In this document: in pieces, positions 58,208-64,000 of the stretch | Layout of the letters: each line of letters starts with the position of its first letter | Position numbering within the stretch: position 1 is the stretch's first letter | NCBI GenBank assembly: GCA_029783825.1 | Contig: JAREIK010003369.1 | Location: 1 to 64,000 of the forward strand | Length of the DNA stretch: 64,000 bases | DNA from: Sapria himalayana | Taxonomy: Eukaryota > Streptophyta > Magnoliopsida > Malpighiales > Rafflesiaceae | Direction of reading: 5' to 3' | The notes under the pieces: model-generated | What the model was told of the DNA's origin: nothing | What the model saw: the letters and a program-made list of their open reading frames with translations, nothing else | Database searches by the model: none | Made by a program: the position numbers and the translations under genes

Positions 58208-60076
58208 GTGAGTTGTGTCATCTAATGAACTCATGATGCATTTTCATTGATACTAATTGGGTTATTTTAACTAGAATGTTTGCTCATACACATTTGTGGA
58301 CAAATAAATGAATGAGCAAACATTTTGTTTGATTCATTCATTTGGATTTTGGAGCATCTGGAACTATTTTGAATATAATAACCATGAAAAGAAAACATTT
58401 CTTTTTAAATTGCTGCTTTTATATATAATCTCTCAGGTTTGAGAAAAAAAAATGCAAGAGGAATTCTTAGGGTTTTCATACAAATAATGACAATTTAGTC
58501 TTTGATACTAGCAATTGTTATGACAAGCGAATCTTCCAAAATTTTTTACTTGATGAAATACTTTTTAATCTCAGTATGTTTCATTTAGTCATTAATAGCG
58601 AATTAAAAAAAAACCTTGCATTATTTGGCTATTAATATAGTGTCTTTAGTCATTGATTGAAATTTAAATCAAACATGGAAAAAATAAAATTTAATGGTCA
58701 AAAATAGTTATTGCTTTGGATTTACATTAATCTTTTGTATTGTTAGAATTGTATGATACACACAAAATATCATACAATCATAGTCTCTTAAAATGGATAA
58801 AATGGATTGGAATAGCTCACAACTTGAGTATTTCTATCAAAAATATAAAATAATATAAAATAAAATAAACAAGCAAACACCTATACTATTAATTTGAAAA
58901 TAATCACCACCTTCTTATTTTTCACAAGGGCAAACTTGTCTTTCAAAAAATACAAAACCTAAATATTTTTTTGTTATTGCAACTTAGAGCTAAGTTATAA
59001 TTTTAATATCTCATGAGTTGTGAGTATTTATAATCTATTACAAATTTTTGAGATTTCATATCTTTTTCACATCATGAAGCCTATAAGAATGGAATATACA
59101 TATATTTACTTACGGAAATTTATTGAAATTACAAAATATATTGATGCAATACATAATATTTGAATGAGTAATTGTTAGATAATTAATTTTTTTAATGTTT
59201 TATAAAGTCGATGAGGTAAACCTAGTTTTTGAGTAAGTATTAGATAAAATACATCAAATATTTGTTGATCTTTTGAATTTTTTTTGAGATCATATTACCT
59301 AAAATAGGTGTTTGCGTTTTTTAATACTTTTTGTTCATAATTAAAATATAAGAATTACTTGAGATGAGAAATCATCAATGAGTTAATAATAATACTATTG
59401 TCATTGACTTAAACAGAAAAAAAGGATAAATGTTTGGTAACAATTTTTAATAAAAATAATAATAAAAATGTTCATATGTATTCTTAAGAAGCCCAAAAAA
59501 TTTAGGGTTGGGAAAATATGCTATCCCAAATGGGCTAGCTTCGCTCGAAGGAAAATGGTAGAGGCTTGATCTGAGTAGGCTAAACTTTCAAAATTTGGCT
59601 TTGTGGTATGAGCTACTCGACGTGACAATTCTCTCGTGTCTAATATAGATCAAACTTTGCAATGGCTCAAAAAAGAGTCGCCGTTGTGGAGAGGCAAAGC
59701 CATTGGATGCTCACTTTCAATGGCTTCATTTTATTTTTTCTTTGTTTTTTTATTTTTTTTTTCATTTTAATCTTAATTATTTATAAATTCTATCAATTTA
59801 TTTTATTTTTTCACAATATATATATATTTTTCTTCTCTCTTACATTGTATTGAATTTTCATAAATGAATCATTTGGATAATTCAATGTCAACTCCCACTA
59901 TAGTAAATACAAGTTTATCTTCCACATCATTTGGAAGTTGTATAGAAAACACAAATTGCATGATATAGTCATTGTCCAAAAAACAACAAATTGCCATGAC
60001 TACCACTTTTGAGTGCTTGAGAATTCTTTGATGTGGAATAAAAAAATAGAAGCCAACATCATTCCAAAATGAGTTA
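58208..60076. other. Intron 8, left part, no element recognised
   Basis: AT-rich intronic DNA after the exon 8 donor. No further exon of the FAD synthase gene, transposon domain or RNA gene could be supported. A frame at 59662-59853 has no recognisable similarity. Confidence 0.4.
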
Positions 60077-62115
60077 CAGTAGAACATCCCTAAATTGATA
60101 CTCCATAAATTAATACTCCATAAATTAATAACCTCCATTATTTAATGAAAAATCAGTCCACCGACTCTGTGGAATGTGTATAATTTAATAATTCTACTAT
60201 CTATTATTTAATACAAAATAAAAAATATCATATGTAAAAATATTAAATGATAGAATTAATATTTTTTATAAATCTAAAAATACTATACATCATAGATAAA
60301 ATATATTGCTTCGTAAAATTAATATTCCTTACAAAAATACTTATCTAAAGTAGTTTGTTTTTTTTAATAGTCCGTATCTCAAATAGTATGTTTTTAAGTA
60401 CCTTATGAGCTATAACATGATTTGGATTTGAAAGATCAAGAAATAAAATACAAGAATGAAGAATATTTAATTTTTCTTTTCCTGACATTGGAGGATTTTC
60501 ATCCATAACTTCACTATCTTCCTTCTTCTTGATATTTAGACGACGAAAGTTTTATTAAATCTTCATCTGAATTTTTCTTATTGGCAACTTGTAGCTCTTC
60601 CTCGGGATTTATAAGCTCGTGAATAGATATTGGGCGACTAATTGGCAGTTGATTAATAGTATCTTTAAGTTCATTTTCTATATCTTATTATTCCGAACCC
60701 ATTTTATTTTTTTTGAGTTTCTCTTTTAAAGAGACCTGTGTGCTTAAAGTAATTGGCTATTGTCTTGCTATAAATGTCATTCCATGCTGCCTTAGCCCAT
60801 TTCATGGCTATTAATTGATTAACCTTATAGATGTCTGCCTTTTGTTGTTCATCTCTATTAATTGCATCTTGGAGTTGAAAATACCTATATTGCCTCTTGA
60901 ATGCTGCTATTATTCCAGTATCCATTGGTTGAATTTTAGAAGTTGTATTAGCTGGAAAAAGAAAAACTTGAATATTTGTAAGAGACAAATTCCTCACCAC
61001 ATGTGAATGAGCATTATCTAACAAAAGTAAGACTTTTCTATTAGCATTATGCATTTGTTGATCCATATTTTGTAGTCATTCCCTGAAAATGAGTCCAGTC
61101 ATTCAAGTTTTTGCATTGCTGCGATAATAGAAACCCAATTGCTCCACTTTGTCTATAAAATGCACGTGGCTTTTGTGCATGACCAATGATGAGAGGTTTC
61201 ATTTTGTGAGACCCATCTGCATTTGTAGCAAAGACAAAAGTTAGACGTGTTTTATCTTTCTTAGAATCTTCAATTTGACGTAATACAATTGTTCGATCAG
61301 GGCCATGCGATAAAAGAGATCCGTTTCATCCATGTTGCATATGTCATGAAGTGAATAACTTTGAAGTTTTTCTTTTATTTTTGGCATATTTTTCCAATTG
61401 CATCTAAATCATCAGAATCACTTTCTCCATATGATTTTTGAGCTTTGAATCCATGACGAATATTGAACTTTGTAAGCCATCCATTTGAAAATTCTGGTGT
61501 TCTCTCTCCAAGTTCAAGTTGTCTAGCAAATTGACGAGCATTTTCTTTGATTAAATTACCTGATAATTCCACTCGATGTGCTTGACATTGTAAAACTAAA
61601 TTTGCTAAATCATTATCAAGTTTAGGATGCTTCACAGCTTTTCGATGCTTAGATGTAAGTTTAATTGAGTCAATGCTTTCATATTGTTGACGCTTAGCAA
61701 GGATGTTGCCGATGGTTCCTTGTGTTGGGATTTTTGAAAGCTTAAATTCTTGCATTACCCAATTTGCAAGAGCTGATTGTTTGATGGATGGATTTGCTGT
61801 TTTATGATGACAAATTTTAAGCTTTTGATCATTACTCAGAGAAGATGAAGGTTTCATTTTGGAAGAATAAAGAAATAAAAAAAAGGACAAAATCTAACTC
61901 AACTGTTGTATGCATTAGCCTTTATAATTTAAGTGAGGAACTTTTGATATTCCACACCTGGAAAATTTTCATGGAAACATGGTCACGATCTTTGGTATTT
62001 CAATATCTTTGATATATTTTCTGATTTTTTAGGTGAAGGTTCTATAAATCAATAATCTCCGTTAATTAATAATTTTTTGTGCTACGGATCATATTAATTT
62101 AGAGAGAATTCATTG
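60077..62115 (-). mobile_element. Pogo/Emigrant-like Tc1-mariner element
   Basis: The ends are inverted repeats: CAGTAGAACATCCCTAAATT on the left, and CAATGAATTCTCTCTAAATT as the reverse complement of the right, both continuing GATA/AATA. They resemble the Emigrant/Lemi1 plant pogo terminus CAGTAAAACCTCTATAAATT. TA dinucleotides flank both ends (60075-60076 and 62116-62117), as expected for this superfamily. An internal copy of the ATAAATTAATA motif is present just inside each end. The element is 2039 bp and carries one transposase gene on the - strand, broken by frameshifts. It lies in intron 8 antisense to the host gene. Confidence 0.85.
60704..61857 (-). pseudogene. Pogo-family transposase (CENP-B HTH + DDE_1), frameshifted
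   Basis: From the ATG at 61857 the frame reads MKPSSSLSNDQKLKICHH, a CENP-B N-terminal-like HTH of about 50 residues. A Tc5/CENP-B-type second HTH follows, ending EFSNGWLTKFNIRHGF, to a stop near 61375. The catalytic domain continues after shifts. The first Asp is in CNMDET (61328-61330), followed by LFYR and then a frame change. The second Asp is in LLLLDNAHSH (61016-61018) and the third in IQPMDTGII (60920-60922). The last two Asp are 32 residues apart, giving the DDD triad of pogo rather than DDE. The C terminus includes WNDIYSKTIANYFKHTGLF. At least two breaks separate the two open parts, so it is not active as it stands, although all three acidic residues survive. Confidence 0.87.
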
Positions 62116-64000
62116 TATATGTATTTTTGCAAAAAAAAAAAACTTTTATTTGACAATGCATCTCATGGAACCTACCATTTGATGAGACAATGTGGAAAAT
62201 ATGCTGAAAAATATTGTTGGGAAAGAGATGCACAAATATTGATAAAGTTCAATAAAAATAATTTGATAAATAATTTTTCATTTGATTTTTTGGTAACCAG
62301 AGAATTTATAACCTTCTAATAACTTCTAAATTGCTGTAATAGTATTACTGTTTTTCTTATATTTTATGTTTATGATTAGAGCACTCAATTTATGTGTGTC
62401 CACAAATAATTTTCATTATTGTATATAATACTAGGAATCCTTGCACATTATTATTGAGTGTGTTTTCTGATTTTTATTTCTTGGTTTGATTTTTTATTTA
62501 ATATGATATTATAGCTAAAAATGGTACAAACCATAGTGTTTTCTATTTTTAGTTATTTCAAAAAATGATTGAAATTTAATTAAATAAAAAATTAAAATAA
62601 CAAAAATAAGAATTCTTTTGAGTATATTTGTGATATATTTTCTTTTCTTTTACCGTGCTTACCATGTGATCATCTATTATTAGATTTCATGTGATATGAT
62701 TGATATACTTCATTATGATAGAAGCATAAGATATTTTTGAAAATGTACATCCTTAATCGTAAACTATTTAATCAACTAAATGTTCTTTTTTTGTTCTTTC
62801 GTATTACATGTTTTTTTAGATTTTGCATATTAGAGAGAGATTATTCAATTTATTTCTAAATGTTTTTCTGAGTACATATTTTATTCAAAGTATTTCTCTA
62901 AGATATGAAAAGTTGATATTCAAAGTATCTTCTTTAGTTACTTTATTATCTAAAAAAGATACATGTGTTGATTTTATGAAATAGATAGAGTACTAATAAG
63001 TATTAGTTTTAATTTTTTAGTATAATTAATGTTTTAATGAGTCTAGATCAGATAGAAATTCAATTGCAGATTTCTTCTCTATTTAAATTGGTGCTCGTAA
63101 TACATAATTGGCTGAAGATACCCATAATTACTAAATAAAATATCAAGTCTTAGATTTGAAAATTCTGTTTATGCTCAAAAATTAGTTGGTTGTTCTATGT
63201 ATTCATTCTCAAGTCATCACAAAGACAATTATTTTTTACTTCTCAAATCATCTATGAGAAGTTAAATGTGATATGAATATTTAAACCGAGATCATCTTAG
63301 TCTTTAAAGGAAAAAAAATACTCTAATGACTAATTCTAAATTCTAGGTAATTCAACCACAACAGTCTAGCTTCTGGGCAATTTATCTCACTACTAAGAAT
63401 AATTTTTACAACAAATACTTGCATACAATCAATAATAGATATTTTTGAAAGTTAAGATTTTAATTTCTAGGTTTTATTAGAGTGAATTATATACTCTCCT
63501 ATACCATAACCAAATATTATTTTAAATGAGATAATATCTCAAAAGGAAATTTATACATCCTAGTAAGATAAGTAGTAAAAGAAGGAAAAAAAAAATAAGA
63601 CGTCATGAATATGACAAAATTTGTAAAACAAAGTAAATAGTGTTACTACCTGAGAATATTTTAAAAGTCAATTGTGGGATTTTCTTATTTCTCAAAAGAC
63701 TCTTATATTTTGAAAAGGCTATATATGTTCTTTTATCTTAGAATAATATTGAAGATACGAGTGATCAAAATTTTCAACTCGCAACTTATTTGAAGTTTGA
63801 AATAGAACAAGCTCAAGTGTTACTACCTTATCTTGATGTGATGGCATGAGAGGAGAGTTTTCATAATATGATGCAATGAGTTTAAAAGTTATTGAGTGGT
63901 GGTTATCTATTATAATTGGAATAAAAAAAAAGGACTCAAGGGAAGCTAGGAAATATAAGAAATTTATATGCTGCTTCAAAAATTAACTTATTTATGCTCA
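62116..64000. other. Intron 8 continuing, no gene seen
   Basis: AT-rich DNA without recognisable domains, RNA genes or terminal repeats. Short frames at 62113-62319 and 63719-63979 have no similarity I can name. Remaining exons of the FAD synthase gene should lie to the right of the window. Confidence 0.4.

Noticed and set aside
58208..64000. Searched for the remaining MoCF-domain exons of the FAD synthase gene
   Set aside because: No continuation of the domain after PND could be recognised; the next exon is presumably beyond the window.
1..64000. Searched for a new multi-gene system such as a biosynthetic cluster, NLR locus or viral insertion
   Set aside because: Only one host gene and transposon relics are supported; no cluster-type enzymes, NB-ARC/LRR motifs or pararetroviral order were seen.

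Overview
The window is plant nuclear DNA: AT-rich, intron-split, dense in decayed Copia LTR retrotransposons, hAT elements and simple repeats, with no bacterial gene layout. Residual coding similarity points to a flowering plant, and perhaps a monocot given the transposon load and large introns. I cannot name the species.

Only one host gene can be supported. It is the first part of a FAD synthase-like gene on the + strand, of the plant type with an N-terminal PAPS-reductase-like (PP-loop) domain followed by a molybdopterin-binding-like (MoCF) domain. Eight exons (12435-12535, 20995-21040, 21124-21281, 21721-21838, 21919-22001, 28063-28122, 28307-28564, 58111-58207) join in frame with GT/AG introns to 307 codons without a stop. 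The gene then leaves the window to the right. It already spans at least 51.6 kb for 921 coding bases, mainly because introns 1, 5 and 7 are 8.5, 6.1 and 29.5 kb.

Layout. 1-1190: unassigned. 1194-7185: a roughly 6-kb A/G-rich (AAG/AAT/GAT) simple-sequence tract. 7380-10048: a decayed + strand Copia pol, interrupted by a 486-bp non-autonomous hAT element and followed by an LTR start. 12262-12310: a tRNA/SINE-like pol III box pair just upstream of the gene. 12435 onward: the gene. Intron 1 holds a minus-strand Copia element with both LTRs recognisable. Intron 5 holds a 24-bp minisatellite, a 29-bp repeat and a + strand Copia remnant carrying a 257-bp hAT MITE with an exact 8-bp target duplication. 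Intron 7 holds two Copia remnants in opposite orientation, a DUF659-type hAT relic, 21-bp and TA/CA repeat blocks, a duplicated unit of about 0.7 kb, and a nested cluster of hAT copies (44.1-55.2 kb). Two of those copies form a large inverted repeat around a small foldback element, and one contains a younger 537-bp hAT insertion with perfect 8-bp target duplications. Intron 8 contains a complete but frameshifted pogo/Emigrant-like element (60077-62115).

The host gene should make FAD from FMN and ATP, probably in the cytosol. Everything else is transposon or repeat history layered into its introns. I found no defence system, gene cluster, CRISPR array, organellar insertion or functional RNA gene. 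The most unusual features are the long purine-rich tract, the giant TE-filled intron that splits the two enzyme domains, the inverted hAT pair, and the pogo-like element.
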